Shown: positions 8,061-16,633 of the stretch, piece after piece
Position numbering within the stretch: the first letter of the stretch is position 1
Layout: each line of letters begins with the position of its first letter
Assembly (NCBI GenBank): GCA_011523795.1
Contig: WTFY01000010.1
Span: forward strand, 219,692-283,691
Length of the DNA: 64,000 nucleotides
From: Gammaproteobacteria bacterium
Lineage (GTDB): Bacteria; Pseudomonadota; Gammaproteobacteria; UBA4575
Reading direction: 5' to 3'
Made by a program: the position numbers and the translations under genes
The notes under the pieces: generated by a model
Database searches by the model: none
What the model was told of the DNA's origin: nothing
What the model saw: only the letters and a program-made list of their open reading frames with translations

Positions 8061-8121
8061 GGGGCTGCTCCGCGCCGCGTCAACGTCCGGGGAAGGCCCC
8101 CGGTGTCAGGGAGGTACGATC

Positions 8122-8469
8122 ATGATCAGACTGCTCAAGCAAGGCACAGCCATCGCCGGGCTGCTGGCGTCATCGGCCGGACCGGTGTCACGCGCAGCCC
8201 TGCCCACCCCGGTGGCCCCCAGTACGTCGCCGCCCGCCGGAGACTGGATCGCGCTGATCCAGGGCTATATCAAGGACGGCGGGCTGGTGCTCGGCCTGGC
8301 CATCTCGGTGCTTGGATTCCTGTGGGTGGCCTACCTCGGTTTCGCGAAGTTCAACGAGGCGCGCCAGGGCAAGGCGGAGTGGGCCGAGGTCGGCGTGCTC
8401 GGCATCGTCGGGGCCGTGGTCCTGACCTTTGCCAGCTACCTGCTGACCGAGGCCGCCGGCGTCATCTGA
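8122..8469 (+). CDS. ICE membrane protein, TIGR03745/DUF2976 type (candidate pilin)
   Basis: 115 residues with a signal-type N-terminus (LKQGTAIAGLLASSAGPVSR A), a proline-rich linker, then two transmembrane helices separated by a short charged loop (KFNEARQGKAEWAEVG). Small two-helix proteins at this place in T4SS operons are usually pilins, and DUF2976 is widely read that way. A good ribosome site (GGGAGGTACGATC) precedes the ATG. Confidence 0.82.
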   Translation: MIRLLKQGTAIAGLLASSAGPVSRAALPTPVAPSTSPPAGDWIALIQGYIKDGGLVLGLAISVLGFLWVAYLGFAKFNEARQGKAEWAEVGVLGIVGAVVLTFASYLLTEAAGVI

Positions 8470-8472
8470 GTC

Positions 8473-8853
8473 ATGGCCGGTCCGGACGAAATACTGGCTG
8501 ACCGGCTGAACGTCGAGCCCGCGGTATTCAAGGGGTGCTCGTCGCTCGAACTGGGCGTGATGGTCGGTGTGAGTGCGCTCGTCTGGCTGCCGGCAAGCCT
8601 CCTCCTGGCCGGCATGATGGGCGCGCTCACCATGGGCTTCGGCGTCGCAGGGATCGGCATGGTAGGCAGTACCGTCATGCTGGCCGGGCTGTTCCGGCGT
8701 CTCAAGCGTGGCCGCCCGGATGCGTACTACCGGCAGCGTTTCATGGTCTGGCTGGACGACCGCGGCCTGCACCGCTCGGGGTTCGTGCGGCGCAGCGGCG
8801 CCTGGGATGTCGGAAGGACCGGCCGTGCGCCGCTATCGGCACGAGATCGATAA
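8473..8853 (+). CDS. ICE membrane protein, TIGR03750/DUF3487 type (VirB3/TraL-like)
   Basis: 126 residues: a short cytoplasmic start (MAGPDEILADRLNVEPAVFK), two membrane helices (about 30-75), and a positively charged tail with RRLKRGRPDAYYRQRF. The YYR-containing tail after two helices is typical of DUF3487, which by size and place resembles VirB3/TraL proteins that partner the VirB4 ATPase. The gene overlaps the next one by 47 bp. Confidence 0.83.
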   Translation: MAGPDEILADRLNVEPAVFKGCSSLELGVMVGVSALVWLPASLLLAGMMGALTMGFGVAGIGMVGSTVMLAGLFRRLKRGRPDAYYRQRFMVWLDDRGLHRSGFVRRSGAWDVGRTGRAPLSARDR

Positions 8854-9463
8854 CGTCCGTGCGCACCTGCGCTCGCTGTGGGCCGTGATCGCCCTGCAGC
8901 TGGGCGTGATCCTGGCCCTGTGGTTCGGCTGGAGCCGGGCGCCCGAACATCTCGTCGTCCATATCCCGCCGGACCTGCGGTCCGGTTCCGTGCAGGCCGC
9001 CACCACCGTGCATGCGGCCAACGTGTACGCCTTCGCGTTCTACATCTTCCAGCAACTCAACCGCTGGCCGCAGGATGGCGCCGAGGACTACGGCCGGGCC
9101 ATCTTCCGCGTCTCCCCCTATCTCACGCCGCGTTACCGGGCCGACCTGGTTGCGGATATGGAACTCAAGGGCAAGCGCGGGGAACTTGCGTACCGGGTGC
9201 GCGGCGTGCAGGAAGTGTCCGGGCGCGGCTTCGAGGAGGCCCGGATCGAGGTGCTCGCCCCCGGCGTCTGGATCGCGCACCTCGATCTCGAACTGTCCGA
9301 GTCGGTAAAGGGCATGACGGTGAAGCACACGGCCATCCGGTACCCGCTGCGCATCGTGCGTCATGCCGTGGACCCGGAGGTCAATCCCTGGGGGCTGGCC
9401 CTGGACGGCTTCGCAGCACAGGGGCCCAGCCGGCTCGACCTGCCCGGGGCCGGGGACGCATGA
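8807..9463 (+). CDS. ICE protein TIGR03746/DUF2895 (PFL_4703 type, VirB8/TraE-like)
   Basis: 218 residues from the ATG at 8807 (MSEGPAVRRYRHEIDN). The frame is open earlier, but that text shadows the previous gene. One membrane helix (about residues 22-42, WAVIALQLGVILALWFGW) anchors a periplasmic domain with FAFYIFQQLNRWPQDGAEDY and SPYLTPRYRADL, typical of DUF2895. These proteins take the place of VirB8/TraE, a bridge between the inner membrane and the core channel. Its TGA overlaps the next ATG (ATGA). Confidence 0.87.
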   Translation: MSEGPAVRRYRHEIDNVRAHLRSLWAVIALQLGVILALWFGWSRAPEHLVVHIPPDLRSGSVQAATTVHAANVYAFAFYIFQQLNRWPQDGAEDYGRAIFRVSPYLTPRYRADLVADMELKGKRGELAYRVRGVQEVSGRGFEEARIEVLAPGVWIAHLDLELSESVKGMTVKHTAIRYPLRIVRHAVDPEVNPWGLALDGFAAQGPSRLDLPGAGDA

Positions 9464-10260
9464 GCCCGCTCGCACGGACCGTCCGCCCGGTACTGTGTGC
9501 ACTGGCGCTCGTCGTCGCAGCACCTGCCTGGTGCGAACCGGCACAGGTCCCGGAACGCATCGAGTGGAACCGGGTGCCCATCCGGCTGGCCCTGACGACC
9601 GGGTCCGAGCGCATCGTGAGGTTCCCGGGTCCGGTCCGCGTGGGCGTGCCGGCTGCCCTGCAGCCGCTCCTGCGCATCCAGAGCCTGGAGAATACCGTGT
9701 ACTTCCTGGCCCGTGCCCCGTTCGGCCCCGCCCGCATCGTGGTGCGCACCACCGCCAACGGGCAGGTGTTCCTGCTGGACGTTTCGGCCCTTGAAGGAAC
9801 CGGCGCCCGCCCGCCCGTCGAGGTGTACGTGAGGGAGGCGGTCCCGGTGGATCCCGGCGAGCCCGTGGCGGCAGGGCCGGTCGGGTACGTGGCCCTGACC
9901 CGCTTTGCGGCCCGCCAGCTGTACGCCCCGTTGCGCCTCGCACGGGGACGGCCCGGGATGGTGCGCGTGCCGGTTCACCGCACGCCGGCAGCCCTGCTGC
10001 GGGGCGGGGCCGTGCAGGCGGTGCCGCTGGCCTCCTGGCGGGCAGGCGCCCTGTTCGTCACGGCCGTGCGGCTGACCAACCGCACCGGTCAGCCCCGCAT
10101 ACTGGATCCGCGCGATTTGCGGGGGACGTGGCTCGCGGCCACCTTCCAGCACAACCGCCTGCTGCCGGCAGGCAGCGAGGCCGACACCACGGCCGTGTAC
10201 CTGGTGTCAGACCGGGCGTTCGAGGCCTCGCGCCCGCAGCATGGCCCTCGCGAGCGCTAA
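9460..10260 (+). CDS. ICE protein TIGR03749/DUF3438 (PFL_4704 type, VirB9/TraK-like)
   Basis: 266 residues from the ATG at 9460, which overlaps the previous stop. A signal peptide (ARTVRPVLCALALVVAAPAW, then CEP) is followed by a beta-rich secreted domain: ERIEWNRVPIRLALTTGSER, RVGVPAALQPLLRIQSLENT and VYFLARAPFGPARIVVRTT. Family and place match the TraK/VirB9-like periplasmic part of the T4SS core complex. It overlaps the next gene by 20 bp. Confidence 0.87.
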   Translation: MSPLARTVRPVLCALALVVAAPAWCEPAQVPERIEWNRVPIRLALTTGSERIVRFPGPVRVGVPAALQPLLRIQSLENTVYFLARAPFGPARIVVRTTANGQVFLLDVSALEGTGARPPVEVYVREAVPVDPGEPVAAGPVGYVALTRFAARQLYAPLRLARGRPGMVRVPVHRTPAALLRGGAVQAVPLASWRAGALFVTAVRLTNRTGQPRILDPRDLRGTWLAATFQHNRLLPAGSEADTTAVYLVSDRAFEASRPQHGPRER

Positions 10261-11608
10261 CCGGCTGCTGCCCTGGCTGGCCGCGATCCTGCTGGCGCTG
10301 CTGGGCCTTGTCGCCTTGCGGGCCTGCTCGGGGGACCCGGCGCGCAACGTGGTCATGGAATCCGTACCCCGGGCCCCGGTGCCGGATGCCGACTCGCCCG
10401 CCGACACCATCAAGACCCTGACGGCAAACGTCGCGGCCATGACCGCGGAGGTCGAGGCCCTGCGGCAGGAAGGGGACCGGCTGCGGCAGGAGAACCGCGA
10501 CCTCGCACAGGAACGCGGCCGCCTCGAAGAGAACCTGATGCGCAACCTCCGCCGGGAACTGCGCGCCCTCGAACACGAGCAGGAGACACGCAGGCAGGCG
10601 GACACGGGCGTGCTCGAGACCCTGACGCAGCGTGTCGATGCCCTGGCGCAATCGCTGGCATACCGCCCGGCAGACCATTCCAGCGAGCTGCCGGTCGGTT
10701 CCGGACACGACCCCGGCGAGGCGTACTGGATGCAGGAGGCGGATACGGTCTGGGTCGACCCGCTGGATGCCGCCCCGGGTGCGCGCGAACCGGCACAGGA
10801 AAGCCTGCTCTACCCGGACGGCCGTGCGGATGCACCGGGCACGAAGGCCTCAGACATGACGGAACCCCTGAAGCCTGCGTATACTGTCCCGCGAAATGCA
10901 ACGCTGCTCGGCTCGACCACGCTGACGGCGCTGGTCGGGAGAATCCCGGTACAGGGCCAGGTGCGCGATGCGATGCCGTTCAAGGTCATCACCGGCCACG
11001 AGAACCTGGCCGCCAACGGCCTCACCGTGCCCGGCATCCGCGGCATGGTGTGGAGCGGCACGGCCATCGGCGACTGGACGCTGTCGTGCGTCACCGGCCG
11101 GCTCGACTCGGTCACCTTCGTGTTTGACGACGGGACGATCCGCACGATTTCGGGCGATGCGCGGGAGGGCGCCTTTGCATCCGGCGAACGCTCGCTGGGC
11201 TGGATTTCGGACAGCCAGGGCATCCCCTGTATCAGCGGGACACGCAAGACCAACGCCCCGGCCTTTCTCGGGCAGCGCATCGGCATGATGGCGGTGCAGG
11301 CGGCCGCCGAGGCGGCCGCCGCCGCACAGACCACCACGACGGTCCGTGAGACCGGCGCGGGTGCCGACAGCGTGACCGGGGATACCGGGGCCTACGTGCT
11401 CGGGAAGACGGTCTCGGGCGGCACCGAGGAAGTCGCACGGTGGCTGATGGAACGCCAGTCGCAGAGCTTCGACGCCGTGTTCGTGCCGGCCGGCACCCGG
11501 GTAGCCATTCACGTCGATGCACGACTCGACATCGATCTCGACCCGCAAGGCAGGAGACTGGATTATGCACAAGCGACTGACCCTCATTTCCGTACTCGTC
11601 TTGACTAG
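10241..11608 (+). CDS. ICE protein TIGR03752 (VirB10/TraB-like core channel protein)
   Basis: 455 residues. A single membrane helix near the N-terminus (about 9-28, LLPWLAAILLALLGLVALRA) leads into a coiled coil (about 57-135, EVEALRQEGDRLRQENRDLA). Then come a proline-containing linker and a C-terminal barrel-like domain: YTVPRNATLLGSTTLTALVG, RGMVWSGTAIGDWTLSC and VFVPAGTRVAIHVDARLDID. This is the VirB10/TraB layout, in which the protein spans from inner to outer membrane. It is one of the most recognisable genes of this T4SS type. Confidence 0.9.
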   Translation: MALASANRLLPWLAAILLALLGLVALRACSGDPARNVVMESVPRAPVPDADSPADTIKTLTANVAAMTAEVEALRQEGDRLRQENRDLAQERGRLEENLMRNLRRELRALEHEQETRRQADTGVLETLTQRVDALAQSLAYRPADHSSELPVGSGHDPGEAYWMQEADTVWVDPLDAAPGAREPAQESLLYPDGRADAPGTKASDMTEPLKPAYTVPRNATLLGSTTLTALVGRIPVQGQVRDAMPFKVITGHENLAANGLTVPGIRGMVWSGTAIGDWTLSCVTGRLDSVTFVFDDGTIRTISGDAREGAFASGERSLGWISDSQGIPCISGTRKTNAPAFLGQRIGMMAVQAAAEAAAAAQTTTTVRETGAGADSVTGDTGAYVLGKTVSGGTEEVARWLMERQSQSFDAVFVPAGTRVAIHVDARLDIDLDPQGRRLDYAQATDPHFRTRLD

Positions 11609-11969
11609 CTTCATGCTGGGCTGTGCGGGTACCAAGCAGGCCGTGCTGCCGCAGGACGGCCCCTCGATCCGCACGATTTATGCCCGGCACATGCGCGATG
11701 TGCCGGTACGGGATACGGCCTGTGTGGATCGTGGTGCAAACCCCGCCGCCCACGGCGACCGGGCACTCCACGGCCATGCCCGCACGGCGTACCGCGAGAT
11801 CGATACCGTGTTTCCCAGGCTCGCGAACCCGGGCCTGGTGATGTACGTGTTTCCGCACCTGGCCGGTGAGGCGCGTGTGCCGATCCCGGGCTATGCCACG
11901 AGCTTTCCCATGTACGAGCGGGTGGAGTACGCGCTGCCTGGTGAAGGCCCGGTGGTGCCATTGCGGTGA
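11565..11969 (+). CDS. ICE lipoprotein TIGR03751 (VirB7/TraV-like)
   Basis: 134 residues from the ATG at 11565 (CAGGAGACTGGATT upstream). The signal has a lipobox (LTSFMLGC, Cys20). The mature part contains SIRTIYARHMRDVP and a C-terminus YATSFPMYERVEYALPGEG, both typical of TIGR03751. As a small outer-membrane lipoprotein it should stabilise the TraK/TraB-like core, as TraV/VirB7 do. It overlaps the previous gene by 44 bp, and its TGA overlaps the GTG of the next. Confidence 0.87.
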   Translation: MHKRLTLISVLVLTSFMLGCAGTKQAVLPQDGPSIRTIYARHMRDVPVRDTACVDRGANPAAHGDRALHGHARTAYREIDTVFPRLANPGLVMYVFPHLAGEARVPIPGYATSFPMYERVEYALPGEGPVVPLR

Positions 11970-14686
11970 AACTCCCGGGCATCCTGGCGGGCAGGCGGGC
12001 GATGCGCGACGGGCCGGTGCCGCAGGCTGCAGCCCGGAGCCTGTACGGGCGGCCGCCTTCGTTCACCGACCTGCTGCCCTGGGCCGAGTACGATGCCGGG
12101 ACCCGGACCTTCGTGCTGGAAGACGGCCTCAGTGCCGGTGCGCTGCTCGAGATCCTCCCTGCCGGCACCGAGGCCTGCACACCCCGGCACATGCAGCAGC
12201 TGCACGATGCCGTTCAGACCGCACTCACGGATGCCATCCCGGAACAGGCCGAAGTGCCGTGGATCCTGCAGGTCTACGTGCAGGACGAACCGAGCCTGCT
12301 GCGGTTTTGGGCGGAGATTGAAGCGTACGCACAGCCCGGGGTGCTGGACAGCGACTACAGCCGGTACTACCGGGAGGTGTTTTCGCAACACCTGCAGCGG
12401 ATCAGCCGCCCGGGCGGCCTGTTTGAAGACACCGCGGTGACCGGAGGCCGCTGGCGCGGCCAGGTGCGCCGCGTGCGGGCCGTGCTCTACCGCCGTCTCA
12501 AATCCCGGGGCAAGCATCCTCCTGCCGATGAAGTCGCAGCGGCGGTGAACGACGTGGTGACCAAATGGACCGCCTCGCTGGCATCGGCCGGCATCCGGGT
12601 GCGCCGGGGCGAGGGGCGTGACCTGTACGAGTGGCTGCTCCGATGGTTCAATCCGGGACCCGAAGTCGCACAGGGCAATCCGGACCGGTTGCTGGAGGTC
12701 GCGCCGTACCCGGGGGACGAGGACCTCCCGTTCGCGCATGACCTGGCCGAGGCGCTGATTCTGGCGATGCCCCGTTCGGACTCCAGGACCGCAACCTGGT
12801 GGTTCGACGGCGTGGCGCATACCGTGGTGACGGTTCAGGGGCTGCGCCGGGCACCTGAAATCGGTCACATGACGGCCGAGCGCCAGGTCGGGGATCACGT
12901 CTTCTCGCTGTTCGACCGCCTGCCGGAGCATACCGTGATGGCCATGACACTGGTTGTGAAACCGCAGGACTTGATCCGCGATCACATTGCGCGCGTGCGC
13001 CGTGCCGCGGTCGGCGATACGGCCGAGGCCGTCCTGACACGCGAGGATGCCGAGCGTGCCGAACGCGTGATGGCGCAGGGCAACAAGCTCTACCCGGTGA
13101 ACCTGGCCTTCTATGTGCGTGGGTACGATGCCAAGGCCCTGCATGTGCACGTCAACCAGCTGTGTGCGCGGCTGCTGCCGAACGGCCTGCAGCCCATCAC
13201 CCGGGAAGGGGACCTGCTGGCCCTCGACAGCTATCTCCGCAACCTGCCGATGGCCTTTGACGAGGGACTGGACAAAAGCCGGCGGCGCGCACGGCTGGTG
13301 TTCTCCAGTCATGCCGCCAGCCTGCTGCCGGTGTACGGGCGCGCACGGGGCACGGATCACCCGGGGCTGGTGTTTTTCAACCGCGGCGCCGAACCCCTGG
13401 TATTCGATCCCCTGCACCGCAGCGACCGCAAGAAGAACGCCCACATGCTGATCCTCGGGCCGACGGGTGCGGGCAAGTCGGCCCTGCTCGTCTACCTGCT
13501 GCAGCAGATGGCTGCCGTGTACCGGCCGCGCATGTTCATCATCGAGGCCGGCGGCTCGTTCTCGCTGCTGGGCCGGCATTTCCGGGAACACGGCCTTTCC
13601 GTTCACGAGGTGAGCCTGCACCCGGACCGTGACGTGAGCCTGCCGCCGTTCGCGGACGCCCTGCAGGGGCTGGACCGGGAACGCCGGGCCGGTGCCGGTG
13701 GCGGGCACGGCCCCTGGACGGACGACGAGGCGGATGCACCGGACGAACCTGCAGGCCGTGACATCCTGGGCGAGATGGAAATTGCGGCCCGGGTCATGAT
13801 CACCGGGGGGGATGCGGCAGAGGATGCGCGCCTGAGCCGCGCCGACCGCCTGCTGGTCCGCAACGCGATCCTGAAGGCGGCCGAATCCGTGCGGTCCTGC
13901 GGGCGGGACCAGGTCATCACCCGGGACGTGGTCGATGCCCTGCATGCGATCGGCCGGGACCGGGAACTGCCGGAGACCCGGCGCACCCGGGCGGTCGAGA
14001 TGGGCGACGGCATGGCGCTGTTCTGTTCGGGCCTGGCCGGGCACTTCTTCAACCGCCCGGGCCAGCCCTGGCCCGGGGCCGATGTCACGATCCTGGAAAT
14101 GGGTATCCTGGCGAGGGAAGGGTACGAGGACCAGCTCACCGTGGCCTATCTTTCCATGATGAGCCATATCAACGACCTGGTGGAGCGCCACCAGAGTGAC
14201 GAGCGGCCCACGCTGGTCGTGACCGACGAGGGGCACATCATCACCACCAACCCGCTGCTGGCCCGCTACGTGGTCAAGATCACCAAGATGTGGCGCAAGC
14301 TCGGCGCCTGGTTCTGGATCGCCACCCAGAACCTGGAGGACTTCCCGGATGCCAGCCGCAGGATGCTCAACATGATGGAGTGGTGGCTGTGCCTGGTCAT
14401 GCCCAAGGAGGAGGTCGAGCAGATTGCCCGTTTCAGGGAGTTGAACGAGGTCCAGCGCAGCCTGCTGCTGTCGGCCCGCAAGGAACCCGGGAAGTACGTC
14501 GAGGGCGTCGTGCTCTCCGATAACCTGGAAGCCCTGTTCCGCAACGTGCCACCACCGCTGAGCCTGGCGCTGGCCATGACCGAGAAGCACGAGAAGGCCG
14601 AGCGCGCCGCGATCATGCGTGAGCACGGTTGCAGCGAGCTTGAGGCCGTGTACCGGATTGCAGAGAAAATTTCCAGTGTCGGGTGA
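11966..14686 (+). CDS. Conjugative transfer ATPase, TIGR03744 type (VirB4/TraC-like)
   Basis: 906 residues from a GTG at 11966 that overlaps the previous stop. Walker A is GPTGAGKSALLVYLL (about residues 497-511) and Walker B is LVVTDEGHIIT (about 749-759). A late motif ATQNLEDFPDASRRMLNMME is typical of VirB4/TraC ATPases. The N-terminal half (SFTDLLPWAEYDAGTRTFVL) is the usual membrane-associated domain. It powers pilus assembly and substrate passage. In related elements the TIGR03757 gene follows directly; here the cluster stops and resumes at 35526. Confidence 0.92.
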   Translation: MKLPGILAGRRAMRDGPVPQAAARSLYGRPPSFTDLLPWAEYDAGTRTFVLEDGLSAGALLEILPAGTEACTPRHMQQLHDAVQTALTDAIPEQAEVPWILQVYVQDEPSLLRFWAEIEAYAQPGVLDSDYSRYYREVFSQHLQRISRPGGLFEDTAVTGGRWRGQVRRVRAVLYRRLKSRGKHPPADEVAAAVNDVVTKWTASLASAGIRVRRGEGRDLYEWLLRWFNPGPEVAQGNPDRLLEVAPYPGDEDLPFAHDLAEALILAMPRSDSRTATWWFDGVAHTVVTVQGLRRAPEIGHMTAERQVGDHVFSLFDRLPEHTVMAMTLVVKPQDLIRDHIARVRRAAVGDTAEAVLTREDAERAERVMAQGNKLYPVNLAFYVRGYDAKALHVHVNQLCARLLPNGLQPITREGDLLALDSYLRNLPMAFDEGLDKSRRRARLVFSSHAASLLPVYGRARGTDHPGLVFFNRGAEPLVFDPLHRSDRKKNAHMLILGPTGAGKSALLVYLLQQMAAVYRPRMFIIEAGGSFSLLGRHFREHGLSVHEVSLHPDRDVSLPPFADALQGLDRERRAGAGGGHGPWTDDEADAPDEPAGRDILGEMEIAARVMITGGDAAEDARLSRADRLLVRNAILKAAESVRSCGRDQVITRDVVDALHAIGRDRELPETRRTRAVEMGDGMALFCSGLAGHFFNRPGQPWPGADVTILEMGILAREGYEDQLTVAYLSMMSHINDLVERHQSDERPTLVVTDEGHIITTNPLLARYVVKITKMWRKLGAWFWIATQNLEDFPDASRRMLNMMEWWLCLVMPKEEVEQIARFRELNEVQRSLLLSARKEPGKYVEGVVLSDNLEALFRNVPPPLSLALAMTEKHEKAERAAIMREHGCSELEAVYRIAEKISSVG

Positions 14687-14776
14687 TCTTGGTCGGGTAT
14701 CTACGGCCATCAGGGCCTAGCCCGGAACCGGCCAAAAAGCGTATTGATTCAGATGGAAAATGTACGGAACATACAT

Positions 14777-14985
14777 TTATACAACCTTGCTCTCGAGCCG
14801 CGCAGCTTTGATCTCGCCCGCCCGCATATACTGTACAAATGCATTTTTCAGGATTCTGGAGATGGATATGAATTCTACAGTCCAATAATTTAGTTCCATA
14901 ATCGACCAGCAAAACAGTGCCCGCGCAGTCCTCCCGTTTCCATCCTCGAATGTAGGGTCATAAGCAAGTTATGAAGTGAAGAAAT
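14777..14985 (-). pseudogene. Remnant of a Fic-family gene
   Basis: On the minus strand one frame reads FEDGNGRTARALFCW, then NYWTVEFISISRILKNA and QYMRAGEIKAARLESKV, before a stop at 14777-14779. This is the core and following helices of a Fic domain. The His-Pro that should precede FEDGNGR is missing (the text reads YDPT), and further upstream the frame has a stop and pieces of the family continue in another frame. It is a decayed copy with its catalytic His lost. It is a different subfamily from the intact Fic gene at 15119, since the sequences around the motif differ strongly. Confidence 0.65.
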
Positions 14986-15086
14986 AGTGCCTTCCGGTGA
15001 GAGCATGATCGGCATAAATAACGGTTATCTACCTAAATATTAAGCAGATATATTGACTTATATTATTGATATATATGCATTGTAAT

Positions 15087-15122
15087 GCGGCATAATAACC
15101 GGCATAATAACCGGCATTATGA
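15087..15122 (+). repeat. Tandem 12-bp repeat before the Fic gene
   Basis: Two full units (GCGGCATAATAA, CCGGCATAATAA) and a partial third (CCGGCATTATGA) run directly into the start codon of the Fic gene at 15119. The place suggests an operator or an effect on translation initiation. Confidence 0.6.
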
Positions 15123-16291
15123 ATGTACACAGAATGGAACCTATGATGCCTCCAGACGCGTCTCAGAGGCTGGGAAACCTCGCCGTTGAGCTGGTTGCAC
15201 AAGCCAGTCAACTCACAGCCCAGCTTCGCCCTCAAGTCAGGGAAAGCATTGGGCATCTGGTTCGATCCATGAATTGCTACTACTCCAACTTGATCGAGGG
15301 ACATAACACGCATCCTCGTGACATCAATCGTGCTATCCACGATGAATACTCTGCGGACCCAGCAAAGCGTGATTTACAGATCGAGGCGCGCGCGCACATC
15401 GAAGTGCAGCAAATGATTGATTCGGGTGAAGGTCCCGACGGTTCGCCTGCATCGGAAGGTTACGCGAAGTGGTTGCACAAGGAATTTTGCATTCGATTGC
15501 CTGATGAACTGTTGTGGGTAACAGATACTGATGCTAAAAACCGTGTGAGAATCGTGCCTGGAGAGCTTCGCGATGGCGATGTAATCATTGGTCACCATGT
15601 GCCGCCATCTGCCCCGGACCTGCCGGGATTCCTGAGCCATTTTGAGGAAGCCTATGACCTTGGTCGGTTGTCGGAAGTTCAGAAAATCATTGCAGTCGCG
15701 GCCGCTCATCATCGATTTTTGTGGATTCATCCGTTCCATGACGGCAATGGACGCGTCGTTCGCCTGATGTCTCACGCCATGCTACTGCACTGCGGGATTG
15801 GCAGCAGTGTCTGGTCTGTAGCAAGGGGGCTTGCACGCAATGAAGTTGAATACAAAGCAAAACTGATGGCTGCAGATGATGAGCGTTACAACGAATATGA
15901 CGGTCGCGGGGCGCTCTCGGAGAGAAAGCTTGAGGAATTCTGTGAATTTTTTTTGCTGACAAGCATCGACCAGATCAAATTCATGGCATCGTTATTGGAG
16001 CCCGGTGAACTGCTGAGAAGGATGAAACTGTATTGTGATGATGAAATCGCTGCCGGGCGATTACCTAAGCGGTCAATGGCATTAATGAAAGAAGCACTAG
16101 TGCTGGGTGAAATAGAACGTGGTAGAGCTCCGGAGATTACAGGTTATCAAGAGCGTCGTGCGCGGGAAATTTTGTCAACATTGATCAAGAAGCAGCTCCT
16201 AGTTTCCATTAGCCCCAAAGCGCCTGTGCGCCTTGGGTTTCCTTTAGATGTTGTAGAACGTTGGTTCCCAGCACTATATCCGACAAGCTGA
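15119..16291 (+). CDS. Fic family protein (AMP-transferase type), class II
   Basis: 390 residues if the first ATG is used; ATGs at 15134, 15143 and 15146 are other options. The Fic motif is HPFHDGNGRVVR at about residues 203-214, with every catalytic position kept. An N-terminal inhibitory-helix motif of the class II form (S/T)xxxE(G/N) is present as SNLIEG (56-61). It should therefore be self-inhibited. A winged-helix-like C-terminus (about 310-390, with EITGYQERRAREILSTLIKK) is common in this subfamily. Fic enzymes usually transfer AMP from ATP to a hydroxyl side chain of a target protein; the target here is unknown. The gene is richer in A+T than the T4SS genes. Confidence 0.88.
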   Translation: MNVHRMEPMMPPDASQRLGNLAVELVAQASQLTAQLRPQVRESIGHLVRSMNCYYSNLIEGHNTHPRDINRAIHDEYSADPAKRDLQIEARAHIEVQQMIDSGEGPDGSPASEGYAKWLHKEFCIRLPDELLWVTDTDAKNRVRIVPGELRDGDVIIGHHVPPSAPDLPGFLSHFEEAYDLGRLSEVQKIIAVAAAHHRFLWIHPFHDGNGRVVRLMSHAMLLHCGIGSSVWSVARGLARNEVEYKAKLMAADDERYNEYDGRGALSERKLEEFCEFFLLTSIDQIKFMASLLEPGELLRRMKLYCDDEIAAGRLPKRSMALMKEALVLGEIERGRAPEITGYQERRAREILSTLIKKQLLVSISPKAPVRLGFPLDVVERWFPALYPTS

Positions 16292-16420
16292 AATGAAACA
16301 TCCATTAAATAGGGAATTATATCCAATAGTTCCAATTCCTACCTGAATCCATAAAATAAACTGATGATATTGACAAAGAAATCCTCTGTATCAGATAATT
16401 ATAAGTGATTTTTATCATGC

Positions 16421-16450
16421 TTGACTTATAATCTGTCTTTATAATAAAAT
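16421..16450 (+). promoter_or_regulatory. Promoter of the tRNA gene
   Basis: TTGACT (16421-16426) and TAAAAT (16445-16450) are 18 bp apart. The -10 box ends 7 nt before the first base of the tRNA, so transcription would begin at its 5' end. Confidence 0.6.
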
Positions 16451-16457
16451 CCGAGAC

Positions 16458-16532
16458 GCCCTTGTAGCTCAGGCTGGAAAGAGCATCTCGGTACCAGCGA
16501 GAAGGTCGCGGGTTCAAATCCCGCTGAGGGCA
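16458..16532 (+). tRNA. tRNA gene with anticodon ACC (Gly codon GGU by rule)
   Basis: A complete cloverleaf can be drawn. The acceptor is GCCCTTG / TGAGGGC (two wobble pairs). The D stem is GCTC / GAGC. The anticodon stem is TCTCG / CGAGA with loop GTACCAG. The variable loop is AGGTC, and the T arm is GCGGG TTCAAAT CCCGC. U33 and A37 fix the anticodon as ACC (16493-16495). The discriminator base is A and CCA is not encoded. Bacterial Gly tRNAs normally use GCC, UCC or CCC, so an A34 form is odd. A slip in the reading by two places would give CCA (Trp), but would break the 7-nt loop. It has its own promoter and lies in mobile DNA next to a transposase. Confidence 0.75.
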
Positions 16533-16633
16533 TACATAATATATAAAAAACGTGAAAAATTACATATATAAGTGTTTACTAATATACTATTTTATAGTAG
16601 AATAGTTCCATAATACCGAAACGAGAAAAGAAG

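Noticed and set aside
11891..14710. 939-codon open frame antisense to the VirB4-like ATPase gene
   Set aside because: Composition is His/Gln/Arg-rich with no family text. It is a shadow of a high-G+C gene; the plus-strand frame has Walker motifs.
14820..14840. LexA-like site around TACTGTACAAATGCAT
   Set aside because: The second half does not match ACAG, and the segment is better explained as part of the Fic remnant.
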